Shown: positions 53,339 to 62,943, numbered from the stretch's first letter. The stretch is 64,000 nt of DNA from Isosphaeraceae bacterium (GCA_025356435.1 JANXSY010000160.1:51839-115838), one strand, 5' to 3'. Made by a program: numbers and translations. Notes: a model not told the origin generated them from the letters alone.

Positions 53339-54466
53339 TCAACCGGGATTGTCGGGGCTGGCGGCCTTGGCTTTCGTGGTCGCGCGTTTCTTGGTCGTCG
53401 CCTTCGGCTTGACCGGGACGGTTGGCGCGTCGGGAGACTCGATACGGGAGAGGACGAGCTTGCCCGAGTCGGGGCTGAATTTGAACATAAAGTTCTTTTG
53501 AAATGTCTGGCCGAGCAACGGCGGCACGTCTTTCTTGTCGGCGGGCATGATTGTGCAGCTCACGTCTTTAATCGTGAACTTGCCGACCCGCATCGACGAC
53601 ACGGTCATCTGCTTCGCCTCGACGATCGACCCGTCGGCCACCTGGCAGCGTACCGTGGGGTCGTTCGGGCCGGGTTTGAGGCCGATCGACGCGGCGAATT
53701 CGGCAGGCAGCACCACGTCGGCCGCACCGGTGTCGAAGGCCATCGGCTTGGTGATCTTGCCGTTGAAGGTGACGTCGAGCCAGAAGATCCCCCCCTGCTT
53801 CTTGAGGTCGACCGTCTCGGTCAGCACCAGCGACTCGGCCCGCTCCAAAAGCTTGAGGTTGTTAAGGAACGCCTTCGACGGCCCGAGCACAGGCTTGTTC
53901 TTGGTCCCCTGCCCCGCCTGCTCGATCGCCTGGACGACACCAGGATCAGCGGCCAATTCGGCGTATTCTTTGGTGATCGGATCGACCAACTGGCGAAGGT
54001 CAAGAATCGCCTGCACATAGGCTTCGCGACGGCCTGAAGCTTGGGCATCAATCTCACGCTTTGCCTCCGGGTTGCCCTCCTGCTGGTGGAGCAGGTTGAG
54101 GCGGTCGGTCACGGTGTTCACCACGGCCACGACCTGATTATGCTGCGCCGGGGGCAATTGTTGGGCGAGTTGCTGGTTCAAGGCGATCCGCTGCTGGGTC
54201 AACTCCTGGATCATCTGCTTGTTCTCGCGACTCTCCTGGACGTAAGCCTGTTGCTGAGCCAGTGCGTTGCTCATCTGCTTGGAGACCACGCGAGCTTCGT
54301 TGAGCTTTTTCTGAACCTCGGCCTCGCCAGCCAACACATAAGTCGTCCCAGATTTTTTGAGGCCCTTCTCTTTCAAGAGATCATCCGGCCCCTCGGCACC
54401 GAGACCGACAGCCGCCGAGAAGAGGAGGACCAGTCCCACCAAGCAAGACCAGAGAATTCGAGGCAT
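53339..54466 (-). CDS. Secreted retropepsin-like aspartic protease
   Basis: 375 residues with a signal peptide (about 1-23). Residues 30-215 are helical and Gln-rich (QQQAYVQESRENKQMIQELT), probably coiled coil. A single-lobe aspartic protease domain follows at about 225-345: D245-T-G in PMAFDTGAADVVLP and PPLLGQTFQKNF, with a hydrophobic core between, so dimerisation would be needed for activity. The tail is Lys/Ala-rich (KATTKKRATTKAKAA). Such proteins are assumed to be envelope proteases; the target is unknown. The start has no strong ribosome-binding site but begins at the signal peptide. Confidence 0.87.
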   Translation of the reverse strand: MPRILWSCLVGLVLLFSAAVGLGAEGPDDLLKEKGLKKSGTTYVLAGEAEVQKKLNEARVVSKQMSNALAQQQAYVQESRENKQMIQELTQQRIALNQQLAQQLPPAQHNQVVAVVNTVTDRLNLLHQQEGNPEAKREIDAQASGRREAYVQAILDLRQLVDPITKEYAELAADPGVVQAIEQAGQGTKNKPVLGPSKAFLNNLKLLERAESLVLTETVDLKKQGGIFWLDVTFNGKITKPMAFDTGAADVVLPAEFAASIGLKPGPNDPTVRCQVADGSIVEAKQMTVSSMRVGKFTIKDVSCTIMPADKKDVPPLLGQTFQKNFMFKFSPDSGKLVLSRIESPDAPTVPVKPKATTKKRATTKAKAASPDNPG

Positions 54467-54849
54467 GTCGGAGGCTCCGCGATCGGCCCAGGCTCACGTC
54501 CGACCGTCGACCCACGGTGGATCGGGAGAGGTCGATTTTGATACGTCGATTATCCGCCAGTCCCACCCCCGCGTCGAGGCGTCCGTTCCGGGTGTTGTGT
54601 CCTAACCTCGTGCCCACCTGGGATCGATCTGTGTTTCGACAATCCGAGTTCGGTCCCCCTTCCGGAGCAACTCGCGACACTTCGGGGCGATGGCGGAGTT
54701 GATTCTTTTAGAGCCTTCGCTGATCGTCGGGACGAGAATCTCCTCATCCCCCGGCAAGGCACGGGTCATCACGGTCGTTCATCGTCGCGACGGGCGGGAC
54801 ACAATGTCTCGATCCGTTCGGGGGGATCGCTAACCGCGCGGAGGTCATG

Positions 54850-55458
54850 ATGAAGAGTGCCAAGAAGCCGGTCGGACGCCTGTTAGTCCTGGCCTCGATT
54901 TTGATCGGTTCGGCGATGGCGTCGAAGGTGCAGGCGCAGGTCGGGTCGTATTCGCAGATGGCCCGAATGCAGGCGCAGATGAGGGCGAGAAGCAACTCGG
55001 CGATGGGACAAATGGCCCGGATGCAGGGTCAAGCCGCCTCGCGAAACGGGGCAGCGTCGGGGATGATCCGTCAGCAGCATCGCACGATCGTCGCCGAATT
55101 GCTCGGGACTCGCGCGATCCTCCACCGCGCGGATCACGACTACAACGGCATGAGGATGCGCGCGATCGGACAGATCGACGTCGCCCTTCGCCACCTCGGC
55201 CACAGATCGACGAATCCGGCTGCGATGAATGGTGGAGCGGGTGGGAACGCCCGAGGGAAGGTCTCGAACGTCGGCAACAGCAATGGCGGACGAATGCCGC
55301 AGGCGACCTCCGACGCCCATCTCCGCCAAGCCATCCAGCGGTTGCAGACGATTCAGCAGCAGATGACGAATTTGCCCAATGCGTCTCGACACCCCCAGGC
55401 CGGCGCGTCGATCCAGAGGGCGATCGCGGACCTCAATCAGGCATTGACGATCCGTTGA
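54850..55458 (+). CDS. Secreted Met/Gln-rich protein of unknown function
   Basis: 202 residues. The signal peptide (VGRLLVLASILIGSAMASKV) is followed by a Met/Gln/Arg-rich stretch in which MARMQAQMRARSNSAMGQ and MARMQGQAA form a short imperfect repeat. The centre (QQHRTIVAELLGTRAILHRA) and the end (RQAIQRLQTIQQQMTNLPNA) are helical with coiled-coil character, separated by a Gly/Asn-rich linker. No family recognised. GGAGG lies about 5 bases before the ATG at 54850; an ATG directly upstream at 54847 is too close to it. A long hairpin lies 18 bases after the stop. Confidence 0.75.
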   Translation: MKSAKKPVGRLLVLASILIGSAMASKVQAQVGSYSQMARMQAQMRARSNSAMGQMARMQGQAASRNGAASGMIRQQHRTIVAELLGTRAILHRADHDYNGMRMRAIGQIDVALRHLGHRSTNPAAMNGGAGGNARGKVSNVGNSNGGRMPQATSDAHLRQAIQRLQTIQQQMTNLPNASRHPQAGASIQRAIADLNQALTIR

Positions 55459-55476
55459 GCCTCGAAGTAGCTCACA

Positions 55477-55541
55477 AGTGGTCGCTGGGTGGCGGGCGAG
55501 GATTGCCCTGAAAGATGGAAAGAAACGACCCAGCGATCACT
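55477..55541 (+). terminator. Long-stem hairpin after the secreted Met/Gln-rich gene
   Basis: AGTGGTCGCTGGGT (55477-55490) pairs with ACCCAGCGATCACT (55528-55541), 14 pairs including one G-U, with a 37-base loop. It starts 18 bases after the stop. No U-tract follows. Confidence 0.45.
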
Positions 55542-55590
55542 CCGCATTTCGCCCATCATCAGACTTAACCAAGCCTTATAGCTCGATTTA

Positions 55591-55628
55591 ATCCAGACGC
55601 TAGAGGACCGTGAGCAAGGCGTCTGGAT
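55591..55628. repeat. 10-base perfect inverted repeat
   Basis: ATCCAGACGC (55591-55600) and GCGTCTGGAT (55619-55628) are exact complements around an 18-base centre, in an intergenic stretch. It could be an operator, a hairpin or a mobile-element remnant; nothing further identifies it. Confidence 0.35.
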
Positions 55629-55801
55629 CGGGACGCCCCAACAGAAAGACTCCACCAGACCACACAACCCTCAAAGTTCTTTTCTCGAACCGTGGTCGAC
55701 GGAGGTCGATTTCCATTGCCAAACGCGGATCGGTGCGTATTCTTTTGCATCGTAGTCATCAAACGACTACCGTCGGCCGATCGGCCTCATCGGCGATGAC
55801 G

Positions 55802-55810
55802 TGCTATGAT
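55802..55810 (+). promoter_or_regulatory. Extended -10 element upstream of the YhaM-like gene
   Basis: TGC followed by TATGAT (55805-55810) is an extended -10 match about 65 bases before the start codon. No -35 is visible at 16-18 bases, as is usual for this promoter type. Confidence 0.4.
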
Positions 55811-55874
55811 CGTTAGATACTGTGCCGATCGTTCTGTTCCGAATCGGCGAAATGGGTGGCGTGGGAGCTTTGAC

Positions 55875-56906
55875 ATGTCCAGCACAACTTGGCCGGTTGC
55901 GTGTCTCTCCGAGCTGCAAGATAAAATGGATGCTGTCTGCTTCGCGATCCTCGCCAAGAAGGAACGGAAGGAGAACGCGAATGGCCACTTCTATATCTGT
56001 CATTTTAAGAACAAGTTTCGAACTCTCACTTCGCCGATCTACTCCAATCATTGTCTGTTTGAAGACTCGTCAGGTTGGGAAGAGGGCGTCGCCTACAGAA
56101 TCGCCTGCACGGGGAGTGCGAGTAAGTACGGATTTCAAATGAGCATCCATGAGATGCGCCGAGCATCTCCAGAGGATGAGGCTGACGGGTACGACGTTTC
56201 ACTCCTCTACGAGACCTCTCGTTACGAAGTCGAGGAGTCATATCAAAAAATCCTCGCCTTCCTCGACAAATATGTGAGTGACACTCATCTCCATCAGCTA
56301 ACCCATGCGATCCTCAACGAGCACGAGTCGGATTTCAAACGGTTCCAGGCGGCGGAGAACATCCACCACCCATTTACTGGGGGCTTGATCGAGCACATCC
56401 GGAGCGTCGCCCGGATCGCCGCGCAGATGGCCGACCATTATGCTGTTTATTATCACGATCTCAATCCACCCTTGAACAAGAGCCTGATCGTGGCTGGGGC
56501 GATTCTCCACGACATCGGCAAGCTCCGCGAATTCGCGTACGACCCCTGCGGTGCCCGATACACGCCGATGGGTCGGCTCGTCGGACATATTATCCTCGGT
56601 CGGGACATGATCCGCGAGGCGGCGGGACGGATCAACGGATTCCCTGAAGAGACTCTGCTCCAACTGGAGCATGTGATCCTGGCCCATCACGGCAAGCCGG
56701 AATATGACTCACCTCGACGGCCCTGCACCCTCGAAGCGCTCCTCGTCCACTATGCCGACGAGATCGACGCCAAGATGAATTGCGGGGTCCGCGCCCTCGA
56801 CCAATCTGTCGGCGACGACCCATTCACGGGCCGCGTCTACGGGTGGGACAATTCGAGACTTTATCGGAGTCCTAAGACACCGGACGCTCCGGCGAAGGAA
56901 CTCTGA
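55875..56906 (+). CDS. YhaM-like 3'-5' exoribonuclease (OB-fold and HD domain)
   Basis: 343 residues from MSSTTWPVACLSELQDKM, with GGGAG about 9 bases upstream; an earlier in-frame ATG lies within the promoter. The N-terminal OB-fold (ERKENANGHFYICHFKN to about 120) resembles the nucleic-acid-binding half of YhaM. The HD phosphohydrolase domain (about 165-320) carries the metal ligands in HHPFTGGLIEH, ILHDIGKLREF (HD) and ILAHHGKPEYDSP, and closes with VHYADEIDAKMN. YhaM trims RNA and DNA 3' ends. Its stop overlaps the phosphatase gene by 35 bases, tail to tail. Confidence 0.88.
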   Translation: MSSTTWPVACLSELQDKMDAVCFAILAKKERKENANGHFYICHFKNKFRTLTSPIYSNHCLFEDSSGWEEGVAYRIACTGSASKYGFQMSIHEMRRASPEDEADGYDVSLLYETSRYEVEESYQKILAFLDKYVSDTHLHQLTHAILNEHESDFKRFQAAENIHHPFTGGLIEHIRSVARIAAQMADHYAVYYHDLNPPLNKSLIVAGAILHDIGKLREFAYDPCGARYTPMGRLVGHIILGRDMIREAAGRINGFPEETLLQLEHVILAHHGKPEYDSPRRPCTLEALLVHYADEIDAKMNCGVRALDQSVGDDPFTGRVYGWDNSRLYRSPKTPDAPAKEL

Positions 56907-57528
56907 TCATCGGCGTCGGCTCTCCCGGATGGAAGTCGATCAGTCTCAGCGTCTGGCCGTCCCAGCGGACGTCGTGTGTGCCCACGAAGTCGATCGAGAT
57001 CCGATCGAAATCGGCTGGCGTATAGCCTTCGAGCATTGAGCAAAGCACCACACGGTTGATAACGCCGTGGGCGACGATCACAACCGTCTTGCCGGCCTCC
57101 CGATCCATCAAAGAGCGGAACGCCGGCAAGGCCCGTGCCTGCATCGCCGCAAACGACTCGCCGCCTTGGTGGGTGAAATCGAGGCGACCGGTCTTCCAGT
57201 GTTCCTTGGTCGCCTCGTAGATCGGCCACCCTTCGACGCGAGGCTGACCGCTCATCAGCCCCATCTTCCGCTCGTGCAACTCGCGACAGGTGAGAAGAGG
57301 CAGGCCGCACGCCAGGGCGATCGCTTCGGCGGTCTCGGCGGCCCGGCGCATCCCGGAAGAATAGATCAAGTCGGGGCGGAACGCGGCGATCCGCTCGCCG
57401 GCACGACGGGCCTGTTCGAAGCCCCGGGGGCCGAGGCCGACGTCCGATTCTTCGCCGTGGAAGAGGTCGGGGGCGGCGGTCTCGGCATGGCGGAGCAAGA
57501 GGACGCGGGTTTCGGAGGCGTGGATCAT
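56872..57528 (-). CDS. Histidine phosphatase superfamily protein
   Basis: 218 residues. The RHAET motif (R13, H14) holds the phospho-accepting His, with a second active-site His in IVAHGVINRVVL; YSSGMRRAAETAEAIA and the ELHERKMGLMSGQP segment complete the phosphoglycerate-mutase fold. The family includes mutases and phosphatases such as CobC and GpmB; which substrate is used here cannot be decided. The C-terminal 25 residues lie in the overlap with the convergent nuclease gene and include an unconserved tail. No upstream operon partner. Confidence 0.9.
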   Translation of the reverse strand: MIHASETRVLLLRHAETAAPDLFHGEESDVGLGPRGFEQARRAGERIAAFRPDLIYSSGMRRAAETAEAIALACGLPLLTCRELHERKMGLMSGQPRVEGWPIYEATKEHWKTGRLDFTHQGGESFAAMQARALPAFRSLMDREAGKTVVIVAHGVINRVVLCSMLEGYTPADFDRISIDFVGTHDVRWDGQTLRLIDFHPGEPTPMIRVPSPERPVS

Positions 57529-57692
57529 TGGGTTGGATCATCTCGGACGAGGAAAGAATCCGCCAAGGGGGGTTGCTGAACCATCTTTGTCGGACTCATG
57601 ATAAGATTTCAGGGGTGGGCGATGTCGATCCCTTCCCGACGAATTCCGCCGCGACGATCCCGAACTATCCCCGCCCCCCGCGAGCCTGAGCC

Positions 57693-58328
57693 ATGTCCAT
57701 CGCACGCAAGTATCGCACGATGTTACTCTTCGGCATGCCCGGAAGCGGCAAGGGGACTCAGGGACTGGTCCTCGGGCAACTCCCGTTCCTCGTCCACATC
57801 TCTTGCGGAGATGTCTTTCGCAAAATCCCCAAATACGGCGAACTCGGCCGCGAGATCGTCCAATACACGTCTCAGGGCCTGCTGGTCCCCGACGACCTGA
57901 CCGTCAGGATCTGGGAGCGACATATCCAGATCCTCGAAATGCAGGAACTTCTACTCCCCGACCAGCATACCCTTGTTCTCGACGGCCTGCCGCGCAACCA
58001 TGCCCAGGCCGTCCGGCTCGACGAGGTACTCGACGTCGTCCAGGTCTTCCACCTCAAGATCACTGACAACGATCAGGCCGCCGACCGTCTTCGCGCAAGA
58101 GCTCTCCGGGAGAACCGGCTCGACGACATGAACGACGAAGTCATCCTCCGTCGCCTCAAGAACTATTACGAAGAGACCTACGAGACCCTCCGTTTCTACG
58201 ACCAGTCGCTCATCTACGATGTCGACGCCTCGCAGTCACCGCTCGAAGTTCTCCGAACCATCATCAACCGGATGTCCGACCTTCGCCACTTCGAAGAAGA
58301 CCGGGCCAAGGCGAACGCTATCGTTTGA
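57693..58328 (+). CDS. Adenylate kinase-like nucleoside monophosphate kinase, short LID
   Basis: 211 residues. The P-loop is GMPGSGKGTQ, followed by the NMP-binding site HISCGDVFRK (usual GDMLR) and DGLPRNHAQA (usual DGFPR). After RLRARALRENRLDDMNDEV the helix with LKNYYEETYETLRFY is normal. Between the two Arg segments there is no 30-residue zinc-type LID, so this is the short form. Most such enzymes transfer phosphate from ATP to AMP, but the altered motif leaves other NMPs possible. It stands alone between the phosphatase gene and the transporter. Confidence 0.85.
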   Translation: MSIARKYRTMLLFGMPGSGKGTQGLVLGQLPFLVHISCGDVFRKIPKYGELGREIVQYTSQGLLVPDDLTVRIWERHIQILEMQELLLPDQHTLVLDGLPRNHAQAVRLDEVLDVVQVFHLKITDNDQAADRLRARALRENRLDDMNDEVILRRLKNYYEETYETLRFYDQSLIYDVDASQSPLEVLRTIINRMSDLRHFEEDRAKANAIV

Positions 58329-58521
58329 CCTTACTCGGCGCAAAGCCTGCGAACGATTGCGGAATCGCCGCGGGGTCGGTACCGTGTGATCATCTTCGAC
58401 CGCCCTCGGATTCGTCCGACGGGCGGCCCCTCTTCCGTGCGCAGGGCCTCTCTCCGGGCCAGGGCGCGCGTCGCCGTGTCACGACCACCCTGCGACTCAC
58501 CGACGCAAAGGAATCGCGCCG

Positions 58522-60792
58522 ATGACGGACCAACCACCCGCCGACACGCCCCCTCCCTTCCGGCCTTTCATCGCCCCGAGCCAAAACCTGCCTGAGCTAA
58601 CGTGGTCGGCGGTCGGGCTGGGGGCGATCCTCGGGATCATCTTCGGGGCCTCTTCGCTCTATCTCTCGCTCAAGGTCGGGATGACGGTCTCGGCCTCGAT
58701 CCCCGTCGCCGTGCTCTCGATTGCCCTGTTCCGGCTTTTCGGAAAGGGGTCGGGTCGGGTGCTGGAAAATAATATCGTTCAGACTGCCGGCTCGGCGGGA
58801 GAGTCGATCGCCTTCGGCATCGGCGTGACGATGCCCGCGTTGATGATCCTCGGCTATGATCTCGATCAGTCGATCTTTCGGCTGGCTGGCATCCCGGTCA
58901 CTCGCGTCATGCTCGTGGCGTGCCTGGGGGGACTGCTCGGCATCCTGATGATGATCCCACTTCGTCGGGCGTTCATCGTCAAGCAGCACGGTAAGCTCCT
59001 CTATCCCGAAGGCACGGCCTGCGCCAAGGTGCTCGTCGCGGGCGATGCCGGCGGCGCGAGCGCCAAGCCGGTTGTCCTCGGCCTCGGGCTCGCGTTTGTC
59101 TATCAGTTCTTGATGCAAGGCTTCAAGCTCTGGCAGGAGATTCCCGGCCTGGCGTTCAAGCGGTTTCGAGGTGCCTTCGTCGCGAACGAGGCGACTCCAA
59201 CACTGCTTGGGGTCGGCTACATCATTGGTTTCCGGACCGCGTCGATCATGGTCGGCGGCGGGCTGCTGGCGTCGTTCGTGCTCACGCCGATCTTCGCCAT
59301 GTTCATGGCCGACCCGATCCCGCCGCCGGGCAAAGTCTGGTCGACGCTTGAAACCTCGCAGGCCCTCTGGGGGAAGATCCGGAGCGAATACGTCCTCTAC
59401 ATCGGTGCGGGGGCCGTGGCGACGGGCGGGCTCATTAGCCTGATCCAGTCGTTGCCGCTCATCGGCGCGGGGATCGCCGGCAGTTTCCGGTCGTTCGGCC
59501 GAGGGCGATTGGGCGAAGATGTTGGCCCCGCGAAGACCGATCGGACCGAGCGTGACCTGCCGATCTGGGTCGTCGTCCTCGGACTGATCGGGCTCGTCGT
59601 CGCGATCTCGGCCACCGACCTCATTCCGACGACAACGCCAGGCAGGATCGTCGGGGCCGTCTTGATCGTGATCCTCGGGTTCCTCTTCGTCACCGTCTCA
59701 TCGCGGCTCACGGGCGAGATCGGCTCGTCGTCGAACCCGATCTCGGGAATGACCGTCGCCACGCTCCTTCTGACCTGCCTCGTCTTCTATCTGCTCGGCT
59801 GGATCGGCCCAGGCTATCGGCTCGCCGCGCTCTCGATCGCGGGGATTGTCTGCGTCGCGTCGTCGAACGGCGGCACGACCTCGCAGGACCTCAAGACGGG
59901 CTACCTCGTCGGGGCCACGCCCAGAAATCAGCAGATCGCGATCCTCGTCGGAGCGCTTACCTCGGCGATCGTGATCGGGTTCACGCTCCTGCTGCTCAAC
60001 GACGCGAGCACGGTCTATACCTCAAGTCCCTCGAATCTGCCCACGATCAATCCCCCCGCCGCGTCATCGCTCACTGAGACGTTCAGGTACCAGGATGTCG
60101 ACTACAAGGTCTGGCGGGTGATGGTCCCCGAGAAGGACAAGGCCGGCGAGACCGTTGCTCTCCCGGGCAAGTATCTCGTCGACTCGACAACCGGCAAGGT
60201 CGCGTGGCTGATCGACCCCGGCATCAACGGCCGGATCAAGACGAAAGACGATGGCACGACGACCGTCACCAAGTACGATGCGCCCAAAGCGTCGCTCATG
60301 GCCTTGATCATTGATGGGATCATGGCGGGCAAGCTGCCGTGGGGCCTGGTCATCATCGGTGCGTTCATCGCGATCGTGCTCCAGCTCGCCGGAGTGCCCG
60401 CCTTGGCGTTCTCGGTCGGCGTCTATCTGCCGCTGGCGACCTCAATGCCGATCTTCGTCGGTGGCCTGATTCGCCTGATTGTCGACCGGATCAAGAAGAC
60501 ACCCAGCGCAGAGTCGGATTCGAGCCCGGCAGTCCTGCTTTCAAGCGGATATATCGCCGGCGGTACGATCGCCGGGACGCTGATTGCGTTCATGGCGTTC
60601 ATCCCCGGCGCGATCGGCCTGTTCGACCTCTCACGCTTCCTGCCCGCTGGATATAACGAGAGCCCCCTGCCCGCCGTCATTGCCTTCGCCGTCCTGGCGA
60701 TAGTCCTGGCCTTGGTTGGCACCGGACATCTGCTCCATGTCCGAGAGCCGAAGGCGGCCGACGACATCGGGCTTCGCGAAGAGAACCTCTGA
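58522..60792 (+). CDS. OPT family oligopeptide transporter
   Basis: 756 residues with about fourteen to sixteen membrane helices. The start NLPELTWSAVGLGAILGIIF and KVGMTVSASIPVAVLSIAL are signatures of the bacterial OPT group, and ENNIVQTAGSAGESIAFGIG is the family's conserved block. Other blocks are LLYPEGTACAKVLVAGDAG and ASSNGGTTSQDLKTGYLVGA. A soluble insertion of about 100 residues (about 495-590, with KYLVDSTTGKVAWLIDPGI) lies late in the protein. OPT proteins import peptides, or metal chelates in some cases, by proton symport. The S46 peptidase directly downstream supports peptides. Confidence 0.92.
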   Translation: MTDQPPADTPPPFRPFIAPSQNLPELTWSAVGLGAILGIIFGASSLYLSLKVGMTVSASIPVAVLSIALFRLFGKGSGRVLENNIVQTAGSAGESIAFGIGVTMPALMILGYDLDQSIFRLAGIPVTRVMLVACLGGLLGILMMIPLRRAFIVKQHGKLLYPEGTACAKVLVAGDAGGASAKPVVLGLGLAFVYQFLMQGFKLWQEIPGLAFKRFRGAFVANEATPTLLGVGYIIGFRTASIMVGGGLLASFVLTPIFAMFMADPIPPPGKVWSTLETSQALWGKIRSEYVLYIGAGAVATGGLISLIQSLPLIGAGIAGSFRSFGRGRLGEDVGPAKTDRTERDLPIWVVVLGLIGLVVAISATDLIPTTTPGRIVGAVLIVILGFLFVTVSSRLTGEIGSSSNPISGMTVATLLLTCLVFYLLGWIGPGYRLAALSIAGIVCVASSNGGTTSQDLKTGYLVGATPRNQQIAILVGALTSAIVIGFTLLLLNDASTVYTSSPSNLPTINPPAASSLTETFRYQDVDYKVWRVMVPEKDKAGETVALPGKYLVDSTTGKVAWLIDPGINGRIKTKDDGTTTVTKYDAPKASLMALIIDGIMAGKLPWGLVIIGAFIAIVLQLAGVPALAFSVGVYLPLATSMPIFVGGLIRLIVDRIKKTPSAESDSSPAVLLSSGYIAGGTIAGTLIAFMAFIPGAIGLFDLSRFLPAGYNESPLPAVIAFAVLAIVLALVGTGHLLHVREPKAADDIGLREENL

Positions 60793-60842
60793 AGACCGCC
60801 CGACGGATCGTGACGACCTTACCACCCGGAGGATGACACATC

Positions 60843-62927
60843 ATGTCGCTTCGCAAACGGTACGCATCCATCGCCGTGTTTGCCGCTCTGACTCTTGGAG
60901 GTCTCGTGTACGCCGACGAGGGAATGTGGACGTTCGACAATCTGCCGCTCAAGACGCTCAAAGACCGCTACGGCTTCGAGCCGACGCCGGAGTGGGTCGA
61001 GCACCTGCGGGCGTCGGCCCTCCGGTTCAACAACGGCGGATCGGGCTCGTTCGTCTCCGCCGACGGTCTGGTGATGACCAACCACCACGTCGGGGCCGAC
61101 ACGCTCCAGAAAATCAGCACCAAAGAGAAAGACTATTATAAAGACGGCTTTCTCGCTAAGACGCATGCCGAGGAAGCCAAGGCCCCTGACCTCGAATTGA
61201 ACGTCTTGATCGGCGTTGAGGACGTGACCGACCAGGTCAACGCCGCCGTCTCGAAGGACTTGGACGACGCCCGCGCGAGCGTCGTGCGCCGAGGCGTGAT
61301 GGCCAAGATCGAGAAGGAATCACTCGACAAGACCGGGCTACGAAGCGACGTGGTCACGCTCTATCAGGGCGGCAAATACTCGCTCTATACGTACAAAAAG
61401 TATACCGATGTCCGACTCGTCTTCGCCCCTGAATTCGACGTCGCCTTCTTCGGTGGAGACCCCGACAACTTCGAGTATCCTCGCTTTGACCTCGACGTCT
61501 GCTTCTTCCGCGCCTACGAAGATGGCAAGCCTGCCAAGCCCAAGCACTTTCTCAAGTGGAGCCAGCACGGCTCGAAAGAGGGAGACCTGACGTTCGTCGC
61601 CGGACATCCCGGACGGACCAGTCGACTCAACACCGTCGCGCACCTCGAATATCTCCGCGACAAGAGCTTCCCGCTCCTCCTCGATAGGCTTCACTCGAGC
61701 GAAGCGCACTTGGTTGAACATAGCAAGAAGGGCAAGGAAGAGGCCCGCCAGGCGAAGGAAGACCTCTTCGGGATCCAGAACAGTCGCAAGGCACGCGTGG
61801 GCGGGTTGAAGGGTCTCAACGACAAGACCTTGATGGCACGCAAGAAGTCGGACGAGGATTCACTCCGCGCCCGGATCAAGTCTGACCCCGCCAAGCAGGC
61901 GGCGTACGGTGCGGCCTGGGATAAGATCGCCGAGGCGCAGAGAGTCGCTGACTCAATCCGCATCCCCTATGCCATGATCGAGGCGGGCTACGGCCTTGAC
62001 TCAAACCTCTTCCACATCGCCCGCACGCTCGTTCGGATGGCGGAGGAGAAGGGGAAGCCCAATTCCGACCGTCTCCGAGAGTATCGCGATTCTGCGCTCG
62101 AATCGCTCGAACTCGACCTGTTCTCGACCGCGCCGATCTATCCCGAATTCGAGGCGGCCAAGCTCGCCCACTCACTCGCCTTCTGGAAGCGGCTGACCCC
62201 CGACGACCCGATCCTCGCCGAAGTCTTGCACGGCAAGTCGCCGGAACAGGCCGCGAAGGACCTGGTCGCAGGCACGAAGCTCGCCGACGTAGCCGAGCGA
62301 AAGAGGCTCGCGGCCGGTGGTTTCGCGGGCAAGAAGGAGCTTGAAGATCCGCTGATCTGGCTCGCTCAGACCGTCGATCCACAGGCCCGTGCGGTGCGAA
62401 AGATCCGCGAGGAGAACGTCGACGGCGTCCAGACCGCCCAATACGCCTTGATCGCCCGCGCGATCTTTGCCGACCAGGGGTCCTCGGTCTATCCCGACGC
62501 CACCTTCACGCTCCGGCTCGCCTTCGGCCAGGTGAAGGGCCTCGAAATCGACGGCAAGATGATCCCCCCCTACACCACGCTCGGTGGGGCCTTCGAGCAC
62601 GCGGCCAAGCACGGCGACAAGGAGCCTTACAGGCTGCCCGAGAGCTGGATCAAGGCCAAGGCCGAACGCAGGCTCCGGCTCGACACCCCGCTGAACTTCA
62701 TCAGCACGGCCGACATCATCGGCGGCAACTCGGGCAGCCCGGTCGTCAACAAGGAGAACGAAGTCGTCGGCCTGATCTTCGACGGCAACATTGACTCGCT
62801 CGTCCTTGACTTCGCCTATGACGACCGACTCGCCCGCGCGGTCTCGGTCGACTCACGTGCGATCGTCACCGCGTTGCGGTCGATCTACGGGGCGGAAGGG
62901 CTGGCCAGTGAGTTGACGGGAAAGTAA
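60843..62927 (+). CDS. S46 family serine dipeptidyl-peptidase-like protein
   Basis: 694 residues with a signal peptide (about 1-24). The chymotrypsin-like triad is seen: His in MTNHHVGADTLQ (H81/H82), Asp in FFGGDPDNFEYPRFDLD, and Ser in GGNSGSPVVNKENEVVGLIF. DPP7/DPP11-type S46 enzymes release dipeptides in the periplasm; the residue after FDGN that sets P1 preference lies in IDSLVLDFAYDD, so preference is unclear. The start has GGAGG about 10 bases upstream. It follows the OPT transporter by 50 bases, forming a likely peptide-degradation and uptake unit, and ends at a strong terminator. Confidence 0.93.
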   Translation: MSLRKRYASIAVFAALTLGGLVYADEGMWTFDNLPLKTLKDRYGFEPTPEWVEHLRASALRFNNGGSGSFVSADGLVMTNHHVGADTLQKISTKEKDYYKDGFLAKTHAEEAKAPDLELNVLIGVEDVTDQVNAAVSKDLDDARASVVRRGVMAKIEKESLDKTGLRSDVVTLYQGGKYSLYTYKKYTDVRLVFAPEFDVAFFGGDPDNFEYPRFDLDVCFFRAYEDGKPAKPKHFLKWSQHGSKEGDLTFVAGHPGRTSRLNTVAHLEYLRDKSFPLLLDRLHSSEAHLVEHSKKGKEEARQAKEDLFGIQNSRKARVGGLKGLNDKTLMARKKSDEDSLRARIKSDPAKQAAYGAAWDKIAEAQRVADSIRIPYAMIEAGYGLDSNLFHIARTLVRMAEEKGKPNSDRLREYRDSALESLELDLFSTAPIYPEFEAAKLAHSLAFWKRLTPDDPILAEVLHGKSPEQAAKDLVAGTKLADVAERKRLAAGGFAGKKELEDPLIWLAQTVDPQARAVRKIREENVDGVQTAQYALIARAIFADQGSSVYPDATFTLRLAFGQVKGLEIDGKMIPPYTTLGGAFEHAAKHGDKEPYRLPESWIKAKAERRLRLDTPLNFISTADIIGGNSGSPVVNKENEVVGLIFDGNIDSLVLDFAYDDRLARAVSVDSRAIVTALRSIYGAEGLASELTGK

Positions 62928-62943
62928 GGTTTCATCTCTCATG

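Larger units (their letters stand above)
55459..55874. other. Intergenic region with several inverted repeats
   Basis: 416 bases without a convincing gene. It holds the hairpin after the secreted-protein gene, a 10-base inverted repeat at 55591-55628, a short GTAGTC/GACTAC repeat near 55753-55771, and an extended -10 for the YhaM-like gene. Content becomes A/T-richer toward the right. Confidence 0.4.
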
